A stretch of DNA of 15,907 bases from an uncultured Muribaculaceae bacterium (lineage in GTDB: Bacteria > Bacteroidota > Bacteroidia > Bacteroidales > Muribaculaceae), in NCBI GenBank assembly GCA_938039795.1, contig CALHWU010000194.1, positions 1 to 15,907 on the forward strand, in the 5' to 3' direction. The notes beneath the pieces are model-generated. The model was not told where the DNA came from and made no database searches. It worked only from the letters and a program-made list of their open reading frames with translations. Position 1 is the stretch's first letter. Each line of letters begins with the position of its first letter. A program made the translations under genes and the position numbers. This document shows positions 7,449-14,880 of the stretch, piece after piece.

Positions 7449-8930
7449 TCAATATGTCAGATGCTCGCGGCGCGAGGCGTCGATGCGGAGCAGTATGAAG
7501 AGAAGGATAGTGAAACTCCACAGAGAGGATCCTCCGTAGCTGAAGAAGGGGAGGGGAATGCCGATCACCGGGCACAGTCCGATGACCATGCCGACGTTGA
7601 CACCGAGATGGAAGATGAAATAGGAGGCCACGCAGTAGGCATAGACTCGGCCGAACACCGTGGGCTGCCTCTCGGCGATATGGAGTATTCTCAATATCAG
7701 AGCCAGGAAAAGCAGAAGCACGGCCGTAGAGCCGATAAAACCCTCCTCTTCGCCGATGGTGCAGTAAATGAAGTCGGTATGCTGCTCGGGCACGTATTTA
7801 AGTTTGGTTTGTGTGCCGTTGAGGAATCCTTTGCCGGTCAGACCGCCTGAGCCAATGGCTATCTTGCTCTGGTTGACGTTGTAGCCGGCCCCCAGACGAT
7901 CCTCCTCCAGTCCGAGCGTCACCTTGATGCGCTGCTGGTGATGGGGCTGGAGCACCGACGTGAAGGCATAGTTGACAGAGTAAAGGAAAATCACTCCGGC
8001 CACAACGGCGCCCACCGACACAAGCAGCGGCTTGCTCTCGCCTCGCAGACACAGCAGCAGGCTGTAAAGGCATGCTGCCGCAAGCACGGGCAGCAGATAA
8101 TATCTGCCCGGGATGTCGAGTCCGAACAGATGAAACAGCCAACCGACAAGCGCCGCGCCGGTAAAAAACAGCGTCACGTTGCGCGCAGCGGTTATCTGCC
8201 GGCAATAAACCGCGAGCATGCCGATCAGAAGCAGTCCAAGCAACATTATCACGACGGCTTCTCCGAGAGGCATCCCCATGAACACCGGTTCGGCATACTT
8301 CACGGCCACCACAAATATGATCACGGCTCCCGCAGCGGCAAGAAGCACCAGCCCGCTCATTCCCTCGCGGTAGAGCACGAAGAATAGCGCCAGATAGGCA
8401 AGTGCCGAGCCTGTCTCTCTCTGCGCGAGAATGAGAGCGACGGGGATGAATATGATGGCCAAAGCCCTGAGATAGTTGGTGTGGGAGTCGTTGAGCCGGA
8501 ACTGATAGCCGCTGAACAGTTTGGCCAGTGCCAGGGCTGTGGCAAATTTGCCGAATTCGGCCGGCTGGAAGCTGATGGGGCCGAAAACGAGCCAGGAGCG
8601 AGAGCCTTTGATGTCGGGAGCCACGAATATTGTGACTACCATAATGGCAAGCATCGCCAGATATATGGGATAGGCATAGGTCTCATACATGCGCCTGTCG
8701 ATCAGCATTATCATCAGAGCAAGCCCGAGAGCGAGAAATATCCAGCGCACCTGTTTGCCTGAGAATTCGTTGAAGTCGAGTATCGAGGCGTTGTCGAAAT
8801 CATAGCTCGCCGCATAGACGCTGAACACGCCCGCCACTATCAGCAGCAGGTAGATGCCGACGCTCACCCAGTCGATGTAGCGGACGTAGGATGTAGGGAC
8901 GGCTTTCTGGTTAATGCTTCTTGACTCCAC
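7449..8930 (-). CDS. rodA: RodA (MrdB), SEDS-family peptidoglycan glycosyltransferase
   Basis: Multi-pass membrane enzyme that polymerises lipid II into glycan strands in the elongasome, paired with PBP2. From a GTG start it has 493 residues. SEDS hallmarks are GSRSWLVFGPISFQPAEFGK (109-128), QRETGSAL (170-177), GAGYNVNQSKIAIGSGGLTG (348-367), PEQHTDF (381-387, containing the aspartate equivalent to the essential one of E. coli RodA) and GIPLPFFSYGGSS (457-469). It is about 120 residues longer than E. coli RodA. Most of the extra lies around 200-325 and looks like additional membrane helices. No ATG exists between the PBP2 stop region and the first helix. The candidates are GTG at 8930 and ATT at 8915, and both overlap the PBP2 gene end. 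A longer open frame reaching 9140 lies inside PBP2 and is spurious. The call is firm, but the start is uncertain. Confidence 0.93.
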   Translation of the reverse strand: MESRSINQKAVPTSYVRYIDWVSVGIYLLLIVAGVFSVYAASYDFDNASILDFNEFSGKQVRWIFLALGLALMIMLIDRRMYETYAYPIYLAMLAIMVVTIFVAPDIKGSRSWLVFGPISFQPAEFGKFATALALAKLFSGYQFRLNDSHTNYLRALAIIFIPVALILAQRETGSALAYLALFFVLYREGMSGLVLLAAAGAVIIFVVAVKYAEPVFMGMPLGEAVVIMLLGLLLIGMLAVYCRQITAARNVTLFFTGAALVGWLFHLFGLDIPGRYYLLPVLAAACLYSLLLCLRGESKPLLVSVGAVVAGVIFLYSVNYAFTSVLQPHHQQRIKVTLGLEEDRLGAGYNVNQSKIAIGSGGLTGKGFLNGTQTKLKYVPEQHTDFIYCTIGEEEGFIGSTAVLLLFLALILRILHIAERQPTVFGRVYAYCVASYFIFHLGVNVGMVIGLCPVIGIPLPFFSYGGSSLWSFTILLFILLRIDASRREHLTY

Positions 8931-10773
8931 TGTAGATGATGGTGTTTGATTCAAGCATGCGCTGCTCGAGATATTTACGCTGTTCGGAGATCTTGCCGTT
9001 GAGATATTTCTCCATGACAAGGCTTCCGATAGGCACTCCGTAAGTCGCTCCGAAACCGGCATTCTCCACGTAAGCGCATACGGCGATTTTGGGATTCTCA
9101 TACGGAGCGAATCCGATAAACGCCGAGTGGTCCTTGCCATGCGGGTTTTGCGCCGTGCCGGTCTTTCCGGCTACTTCCACATCAGGAAGAGCGGCGAGAC
9201 GGCATGTGCCTCCGGTGACGGCCATACGCATCCCCTCGGCCACGTCCATGAAGTGAGATGCGTCGATGGTGGGATAACGGCGCTCGGTCAGTTCCGACGG
9301 TATGACGGTGTCCTCAATCTCTTTGACCACATGCGGCGTTATGAACCATCCTCGGTTGGCTATCGTGGCACACAGATTCGCGATCTGCAGGGGGGTGGCG
9401 AGTATCTCTCCCTGACCTATGGCTACGGATATTATGGTGTTGGCGCTCCAGCGGTTTTCGCCGTAGATCTTGTTGTAGAACTTTGCGTTTGGAATGAATC
9501 CACGGCTCTCTCCGGGCAGATCCGTGCCGAGACGATAGCCGTAGCCGAGCGACACGAGATGTTTCTTCCATATCTCGAAAGCATCGGCTGATGATCCGTA
9601 CTTCGAACGGCGGTCGACCATCGCCTTGAAGCCGTAGCAGAAATAGGCGTTGCACGATGTCTGGAGCGCAGGTTTCAACGGTAGCGGCGAACCGTGGCCG
9701 TGACAGCCCACTTTCAGTCCGCCGCTGACAAATCCGTGATAGCACGGATAGGCGGTCGACGGCACGATAATACCCTCCTGAAGAAGTATGAGTCCGTTGG
9801 CCGGCTTGAATGTGGATCCGGGGGGATAGGCACCCATAAGGGCGCGGTCGAAGAGAGGCTTGTAAAAGTCGTTGACGAGCGCCTTGTAGTTGGCGCCGCG
9901 TTTGCGGCCCACGAGCAGCGAAGGATCGTAGGTGGGCGACGACACCATGGCGAGTATTTCGCCGGTGGCCGGCTCGATCGCTACGAGAGCGCCGATCTTG
10001 TTGACCATCAGCGATTCGGCGTATTGCTGGAGCTCTATGTCGATGCTCAGCTTGAGATTGCGGCCCGATATGGCGCCGCGGTCGCGTGCGCCGTTCTCGA
10101 ATTTGCCCTGTATCTGTCCTTTGGCGTCGCGTATGAGTATCTCCACGCCCTTCTCTCCGCGCAGATAGCGCTCGTAGCTCTTCTCTACCCCAAGGTCGCC
10201 GGTGTAGTCGCCCGACGTGTAGTAGGGATCGGCGTCGATATCGGTCTGCGAAACTTCGCGTATGTTGCCGAGCACGTTGGCGGCTGCTTTATAGCCATAT
10301 TCACGCAGAATGCGTTTCTGGATGAAGAATCCCGGATAACGGTACATTTTCTCCTGCAGCCGTCCGTAGTCCTCGGCCGACAGATGAGTCATGAACACCT
10401 GCGGTGAGTAGGAGGAATAGCCTGGATTGAGGCGGCGGTCCTTCATGTCGGCCAGCCGGCGGATAAACTGTTCGCGGGTCAGTCCGAGAGTGTTGCAGAA
10501 GTCGAGAGTGTCGAAAGGCTGCACGTCGCGCGGTATCATCATGACGTCGTAGGCCGGCTGGTTGTAGACGACGACACGGCCCTCGCGGTCGTAGATGATG
10601 CCGCGTGAAGGGTAGATGGCTTTCTTGAGGAACGCGTTGGAGTCGGCGTAGTCTTTATATCGGTCGTCCATCACCTGCAGGCTGAAAAGCCTGACGATAT
10701 AGATCGCTACTATAAGGACTATAAAGCCGCCTACGACGTATTTGCGGCGTTCGAGTCTATAGTCTTTTCTCAT
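8911..10773 (-). CDS. mrdA: Penicillin-binding protein 2 (MrdA), class B transpeptidase
   Basis: A 620-residue, inner-membrane-anchored transpeptidase that cross-links side-wall peptidoglycan. A short basic N-terminus precedes one membrane helix (about 13-33). A pedestal domain follows, with RGIIYDREG (57-65). The transpeptidase domain carries the three penicillin-binding motifs in order: active-site STFK (S320-K323) in GAYPPGSTFKPANG, SCN (373-375), and KTG (537-539) in VAGKTGTAQNP. Its length matches PBP2 (E. coli about 630). Its start overlaps the end of mreD by 17 bases, and its end overlaps the probable rodA start, which suggests coupled translation. A cluster C344, H346, C357, H358 and H360 lies between the first two motifs and could bind metal. 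The symbol mrdA (pbpA) follows E. coli usage. Confidence 0.96.
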   Translation of the reverse strand: MRKDYRLERRKYVVGGFIVLIVAIYIVRLFSLQVMDDRYKDYADSNAFLKKAIYPSRGIIYDREGRVVVYNQPAYDVMMIPRDVQPFDTLDFCNTLGLTREQFIRRLADMKDRRLNPGYSSYSPQVFMTHLSAEDYGRLQEKMYRYPGFFIQKRILREYGYKAAANVLGNIREVSQTDIDADPYYTSGDYTGDLGVEKSYERYLRGEKGVEILIRDAKGQIQGKFENGARDRGAISGRNLKLSIDIELQQYAESLMVNKIGALVAIEPATGEILAMVSSPTYDPSLLVGRKRGANYKALVNDFYKPLFDRALMGAYPPGSTFKPANGLILLQEGIIVPSTAYPCYHGFVSGGLKVGCHGHGSPLPLKPALQTSCNAYFCYGFKAMVDRRSKYGSSADAFEIWKKHLVSLGYGYRLGTDLPGESRGFIPNAKFYNKIYGENRWSANTIISVAIGQGEILATPLQIANLCATIANRGWFITPHVVKEIEDTVIPSELTERRYPTIDASHFMDVAEGMRMAVTGGTCRLAALPDVEVAGKTGTAQNPHGKDHSAFIGFAPYENPKIAVCAYVENAGFGATYGVPIGSLVMEKYLNGKISEQRKYLEQRMLESNTIIYSGVKKH

Positions 10774-11278
10774 TATGGCTGCTTGTAAGGCTGTCGGTGG
10801 CTATCAGAAGCAGGAATGTCAGCACCGTGCTTGCAACGATGCGTATGAGGAGGGTTAACGGCCGGAAGAAACTCATCGACTCCACCAGAAATATAGTCAG
10901 GCAGTAGATGGCCGACAGTGTCAGGGCATATTTGGCAAATACAGGGAAACCGAGCGACCGTGCGGAGGGGCACGGATCGGTGATGTCTTCCTCGCGTGGG
11001 AAATAAAGCTTTATCACCGGACGCCTGAGAGCGGCGAGTATGGTGCAGGAAATCGCGTTCATTCCCTGAGTGTCGGCAAAGATATCGACAGTCAGGCCCA
11101 TGAAGAAGCCAATGGTCATGATCCAGTTGACCGACAGTGTCAGAGGAAGATTGACAAGTATATAGATGAAGATAAATCCTACGGCATATCCGAGCAGGGC
11201 GATGTGGTTGAACACCATCACCTGGAGCGCCATAAGCAGCAGCCCGAGAAAAATAAATTTCAGTGTGGTCTTGCTCAT
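10757..11278 (-). CDS. mreD: Rod shape-determining protein MreD
   Basis: A small, very hydrophobic protein of 173 residues with about five or six predicted membrane helices. MreD is an integral membrane member of the elongasome that works with MreC and the RodA-PBP2 pair; its exact biochemical role is not settled. MreD sequences are poorly conserved, so the call rests on size, topology, the pattern GFFMGLTVDIFADTQGMNA (57-75), which recalls the conserved G-x-x-x-D(x)-G segment of the family, and position between mreC and PBP2. The ATG at 11278 overlaps the mreC TGA as ATGA. The 3' end overlaps PBP2 by 17 bases. Confidence 0.92.
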   Translation of the reverse strand: MSKTTLKFIFLGLLLMALQVMVFNHIALLGYAVGFIFIYILVNLPLTLSVNWIMTIGFFMGLTVDIFADTQGMNAISCTILAALRRPVIKLYFPREEDITDPCPSARSLGFPVFAKYALTLSAIYCLTIFLVESMSFFRPLTLLIRIVASTVLTFLLLIATDSLTSSHNEKRL

Positions 11279-12123
11279 TTCTTATCGATTATGTCGCGTT
11301 CTACCTCACGAAGCTCATCGGTCATAGAGTCGGCGATGACCCTGACGGTGCCGAGCGTGGTGAAATCAGTGAAGAGTTTCACCCGCAGGGCGAAGAAGTT
11401 CTCGTCGTGGTCGCGCAGACCCTTGATGATGGTACCTACCGGCACACCCTCGGGGAATACAGTCGAGAAGCCGCTCGTGATGATCGTGTCGCCAACGGCG
11501 AATACCGCATGGCGTGGAAGCTCTTCAAGTATTGCCTCCTCAGGGTCGGCACCGTCCCACACGAGCGAACCGACGTGATCGTGGCCCTTTACCTTACAGG
11601 AGAGTCGTAGATGGTTGTTGAGCAGTGAGATCACTCTTGCCGAATGAGGGCCGGTGACATTGACTATGCCTACTACGCCGTTCTGGTCCATAACTCCCAT
11701 TTCAGGCCGTATGCCGTCGGCAGATCCTTTGTCGAGAGTAATGTAGTTGTGGATCCGGTTGGTGCTGTTGTTGATCACGCGGGCGAGGATGAAACTGTAG
11801 CGCTGCAGCGCCGAGTCGGTGGTCATCGTGTCGGCGTAGACCAGTTCGCGTGTCCGTTCGAGCTGCTGCTTAAGGTTCAGCACCTCGCGTTCAAGCACGG
11901 CGTTGCGCCGCTGCAGATCCTCGTTGATATCGCGCAGATGGAAGTAGGCAGTGAGATTGCCGGCGCCCTTGTATACGACAGCCGACACCGCATTGGCCGA
12001 TGTCAGCATCACATGGTGCTGCCATGGATTGCTGTGAAACAGCAGGAAGCACCCCGCCACCATATAGACGGCGAAGAGCATCCATGAACTATAGCGCAAA
12101 AAGAATTCAATAAGGTTTCTCAT
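11275..12123 (-). CDS. mreC: Rod shape-determining protein MreC
   Basis: A 282-residue bitopic protein that links cytoplasmic MreB with periplasmic PBP2 and activates it. One membrane helix lies near 13-30, followed by a periplasmic coiled coil (about 62-95, containing RDINEDLQRRNAVLEREVLN). The two beta-barrel domains typical of MreC come next, including NYITLDKGSADGIRPEMGVM and the later segment GDTIITSGFSTVFPEGVPVG, both family hallmarks. The length is normal. It begins 63 bases after mreB with no promoter visible in the gap, and shares a 4-base ATGA overlap with mreD, as expected for translational coupling in the mre operon. Confidence 0.96.
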   Translation of the reverse strand: MRNLIEFFLRYSSWMLFAVYMVAGCFLLFHSNPWQHHVMLTSANAVSAVVYKGAGNLTAYFHLRDINEDLQRRNAVLEREVLNLKQQLERTRELVYADTMTTDSALQRYSFILARVINNSTNRIHNYITLDKGSADGIRPEMGVMDQNGVVGIVNVTGPHSARVISLLNNHLRLSCKVKGHDHVGSLVWDGADPEEAILEELPRHAVFAVGDTIITSGFSTVFPEGVPVGTIIKGLRDHDENFFALRVKLFTDFTTLGTVRVIADSMTDELREVERDIIDKK

Positions 12124-12186
12124 TGCGGCCGGATGATGTTGACAGCGGTGTGTTCAATGCACTTATGCGTGATGTCGTGGTCGGGG

Positions 12187-13206
12187 TCAGCGGATAAGGA
12201 ACGAGAACTTGTCGATGTTTTTCAGTGCCACTCCGGTGCCTTTCGCTACGGCGAGGAGGGGATCCTCGGCGATGTGGAACTGGATGCCTATCTTGTCGGT
12301 CAGACGCTTGTCGAGTCCGCGTATGAGGGCGCCGCCGCCGGCGAGATAGATGCCGTTCTTCACTATGTCGGCATACAGTTCGGGCGGGGTCTGCTCAAGC
12401 GCGCTGAGCACTGCGGCCTCGATCTTCGATATGCTCTTCTCGATGCTGTGGGAGATCTCCTGATAGCTGACGGCTACCTCCATGGGGAGCGCTGTCATCT
12501 GGTTGGGGCCGTGGACTATGTAGTCCTCGGGTGGATTCTCAAGCTCCATGAGGGCTGAGCCTACGTTCATCTTGATTAGTTCGGCTGTACGTTCGCCTAC
12601 CTTTACGTTGTGGACGCGGCGCATATGCTCCTGGATGTCGTCGGTAAGGTCATCGCCGGCTATGGTGATGCTCTTGTTGCTGACGATGCCTCCGAGCGAT
12701 ATGACTGCGATCTCGGTGGTGCCACCGCCTATGTCGACTATCATGTTGCCTTCAGGCGCCACGACGTCGAGTCCGATGCCGAGGGCGGCTGCCATAGGTT
12801 CGTAGAGCATGTAGACATCGCGACCGCCTGCGTGCTCCGAGGAGTCGCGCACGGCGCGGATCTCCACTTCGGTCGAGCCGGAGGGGATTCCTACGACCAT
12901 ACGCATCGATGGGCTGAACCAGCGGCTTTTCTGGCTTGCCTTTTCCACGAGGCCGCGTATCATCATCTCTGCGGCGCGGAAGTCGGCGATGACGCCCTTG
13001 CGGAGGGGACGGATAGTGCGTATCCCTTCGGGCTCGCGGCCCTGCATCATCTGAGCCTCTTTGCCCACGGTGATCATTTTGCCGGTCGATACCTCGATGG
13101 CCACGATCGAAGGCTCGTCGACCACAATCTTGTCGTTATGTATGATTATGGTGTTGGCCGTTCCGAGGTCGATGGCTATTTCTTTAGTCAGTGAGAATAT
13201 ACCCAT
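12187..13206 (-). CDS. mreB: Actin-like rod shape-determining protein MreB
   Basis: A 339-residue bacterial actin that forms membrane-associated filaments orienting side-wall synthesis. The actin-fold nucleotide-binding motifs are present: phosphate 1 IDLGTANT (12-19), phosphate 2 DIGGGTTE (158-165) and the adenosine motif LAGGGALIRG (288-297). YEPMAAALGIG (135-145) is also characteristic. The N-terminus MGIFSLTKEIAID matches MreB and sets the start at 13206. It lies 38 bases after purH. The gap holds no TAnnTTTG element, so expression probably comes from the purH promoter or from a promoter of another type. Confidence 0.98.
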   Translation of the reverse strand: MGIFSLTKEIAIDLGTANTIIIHNDKIVVDEPSIVAIEVSTGKMITVGKEAQMMQGREPEGIRTIRPLRKGVIADFRAAEMMIRGLVEKASQKSRWFSPSMRMVVGIPSGSTEVEIRAVRDSSEHAGGRDVYMLYEPMAAALGIGLDVVAPEGNMIVDIGGGTTEIAVISLGGIVSNKSITIAGDDLTDDIQEHMRRVHNVKVGERTAELIKMNVGSALMELENPPEDYIVHGPNQMTALPMEVAVSYQEISHSIEKSISKIEAAVLSALEQTPPELYADIVKNGIYLAGGGALIRGLDKRLTDKIGIQFHIAEDPLLAVAKGTGVALKNIDKFSFLIR

Positions 13207-13244
13207 GAAAGATTGAATTCTGGATTGTGAAATGAAAAATGTGA

Positions 13245-14771
13245 TTAGTGCTTGAAGTGCCTGATGCCTGTGATGACCATAGCTATGCCGTTGGCATTGC
13301 AGTAGTCAACAGTGTCCTGATCACGGATCGAGCCGCCTGGCTGAATGACGGCATCGACTCCGGCCTGATGGGCGATCTCTACGCAGTCGGCGAAGGGGAA
13401 GAAGGCGTCGGAAGCCATTACCGCTCCCTTGAGGTCGAAACCGAACGACTGCGCCTTGGCGATGGCCTGTTTCAGGGCATCAACGCGTGATGTCTGTCCG
13501 ATGCCGCTTGCAAGAAGCTGACGGTTCTTGGCAAGCACGATGGCATTGCTCTTGCTGTGCTTGACGATCTTGTTGGCAAAAAGCAGATCGTCGGTCTGAG
13601 CCGGGGTGACGGCTTTTTCGGTAGCCTGTGTCAGATCGGCAGGTGTCTCGACCTTGAGGTCCTTGTCCTGCACGAGCGCGCCGTTGAGTATCGAGCGATA
13701 CTGGCGTGTGACGTCGAGCTGCGAGTGCTGTACCAGAACGATGCGGTTTTTCTTCTGGCAAAGTACCGCAAGGGCAGCCTCGTCGTAGGCGGGAGCGATT
13801 ACCACTTCGAAGAAAATCTTGTTGATGGCCTCTGCCGTGGGCAGGTCGATGGTGCGGTTGGCGATAAGTACGCCTCCGAAAGCCGACACGGGATCGCCGG
13901 CGAGAGCGGCTTCCCAGGCTTCGAGCATCGTCGGACGGCTGGCGAGACCGCAGGCATTGTTGTGCTTGAGGATGGCGAATGTCGGATCGCTGAACTCAGC
14001 CATAAGGTTGATGGCTGCGTCGATGTCGAGCAGGTTGTTGTAGGAGATCTCTTTGCCGTGAACCTGATCGAATATGTCGTTGAGACGTCCGTAGAACGAT
14101 CCGTTCTGATGAGGATTCTCGCCGTAACGCATGTGTTTTTCGCCGTCAACGGCTATGCGCAGATAGTTGCGGCTGCTGCGGCCGGCGAAATAGTTGTAGA
14201 TGTCGGTGTCGTAGCCCGAAGATACGGCGAAAGCTTCTGCGGCGAAAAACTCACGCTCTTCAAGAGTTGACTGTGCGCCGTTGCGTCCGAGCATTTCCGC
14301 GAGGGGAGCATACTGTGCCTTCGAGGCAACGATAACCACATCCTTGTAGTTTTTGGCGCCTGCACGTATAAGCGAAATGCCGCCTATGTCGATCTTCTCG
14401 ATGATCGCAGAGTGGTCGGCGCCGCTTTTGACGGTGTCGGCGAAAGGATAGAGATCGACAATCACCAGGTCGATCTCCGGAATCTCATACTGCGCTATCT
14501 GCTGACGGTCGCCTTCGTTGTCGCGGCGGTTGAGGATGCCGCCGAACACTTTGGGGTGGAGGGTCTTTACGCGGCCGCCGAGTATCGACGGGTATGACGT
14601 GAGATCCTCTACGGCCGAACAAGGATATCCGAGCTGTTCGATGAAAGTCTGGGTGCCTCCGGTAGAGAGAAATTTCACGCCCTGGGCGTGGAGCATGGAG
14701 AGTATATCGTCGAGGCCGTCCTTGTGATAGACGGAAATGAGAGCAGTCTTGATTTTCCTTACGTCTGACAT
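13245..14771 (-). CDS. purH: PurH, bifunctional AICAR formyltransferase / IMP cyclohydrolase
   Basis: A 508-residue cytoplasmic enzyme for the last two steps of de novo purine synthesis. It formylates AICAR with 10-formyl-THF to FAICAR, then closes the ring to IMP. The N-terminal MGS-like cyclohydrolase domain has FLSTGGT (34-40), GGRVKTLHPK (65-74) and IDIGGISLIRAGAKN (127-141). The formyltransferase domain has RYGENPHQ (215-222), the catalytic Lys-His pair in KHNNACG (269-275), and a C-terminal QPGGSIRDQD segment. Length and motifs are normal for an intact enzyme. It is divergent from the antiporter gene and is the first gene of a run leading into the elongasome genes, an arrangement I recall as conserved in Bacteroidetes. 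Confidence 0.98.
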   Translation of the reverse strand: MSDVRKIKTALISVYHKDGLDDILSMLHAQGVKFLSTGGTQTFIEQLGYPCSAVEDLTSYPSILGGRVKTLHPKVFGGILNRRDNEGDRQQIAQYEIPEIDLVIVDLYPFADTVKSGADHSAIIEKIDIGGISLIRAGAKNYKDVVIVASKAQYAPLAEMLGRNGAQSTLEEREFFAAEAFAVSSGYDTDIYNYFAGRSSRNYLRIAVDGEKHMRYGENPHQNGSFYGRLNDIFDQVHGKEISYNNLLDIDAAINLMAEFSDPTFAILKHNNACGLASRPTMLEAWEAALAGDPVSAFGGVLIANRTIDLPTAEAINKIFFEVVIAPAYDEAALAVLCQKKNRIVLVQHSQLDVTRQYRSILNGALVQDKDLKVETPADLTQATEKAVTPAQTDDLLFANKIVKHSKSNAIVLAKNRQLLASGIGQTSRVDALKQAIAKAQSFGFDLKGAVMASDAFFPFADCVEIAHQAGVDAVIQPGGSIRDQDTVDYCNANGIAMVITGIRHFKH

Positions 14772-14802
14772 AATATGTGATACGGTTTTAAGTTTCAGAG
14801 TG

Positions 14803-14810
14803 CAAAGTTA
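14803..14810 (-). promoter_or_regulatory. Probable -7 element of the purH-mre promoter
   Basis: TAACTTTG on the minus strand matches the Bacteroides -7 consensus and would place the start about 26 bases before the purH ATG. The expected -33 site (minus-strand CACT at 14834-14831) does not match TTTG, so only half the promoter is convincing. It is the only good candidate upstream of the whole purH-mreBCD-PBP2-rodA run. Confidence 0.65.
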
Positions 14811-14821
14811 CGAATTTTTAC

Positions 14822-14851
14822 TTGAAAGCGAGTGGGCTTCATGCTTATAAT
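14822..14851 (+). promoter_or_regulatory. Possible sigma70-like promoter for the antiporter gene
   Basis: TTGAAA (14822-14827) and TATAAT (14846-14851) are 18 bases apart on the plus strand, resembling a classic E. coli promoter. The primary sigma factor of Bacteroidetes usually uses TTTG/TAnnTTTG instead, and this gap is AT-rich, so the match may be chance. If used, it gives a leader of about 20 bases. Confidence 0.3.
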
Positions 14852-14864
14852 TAAAAATTAGTGT

Positions 14865-14872
14865 TAACTTTG
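14865..14872 (+). promoter_or_regulatory. Probable -7 element just upstream of the antiporter gene
   Basis: TAACTTTG on the plus strand fits the Bacteroides -7 consensus but ends only 8 bases before the ATG at 14881, so the transcript would have almost no leader. No TTTG lies at the expected -33 position (ATGC about 20 bases upstream). Confidence 0.45.
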
Positions 14873-14880
14873 CGGGTAAT

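Noticed and set aside
8931..9140. Upstream extension of rodA to an ATG at 9140
   Set aside because: The extra 70 residues are translated from within the PBP2 transpeptidase region in another frame, are polar and low in pattern, and are not part of any RodA I know.
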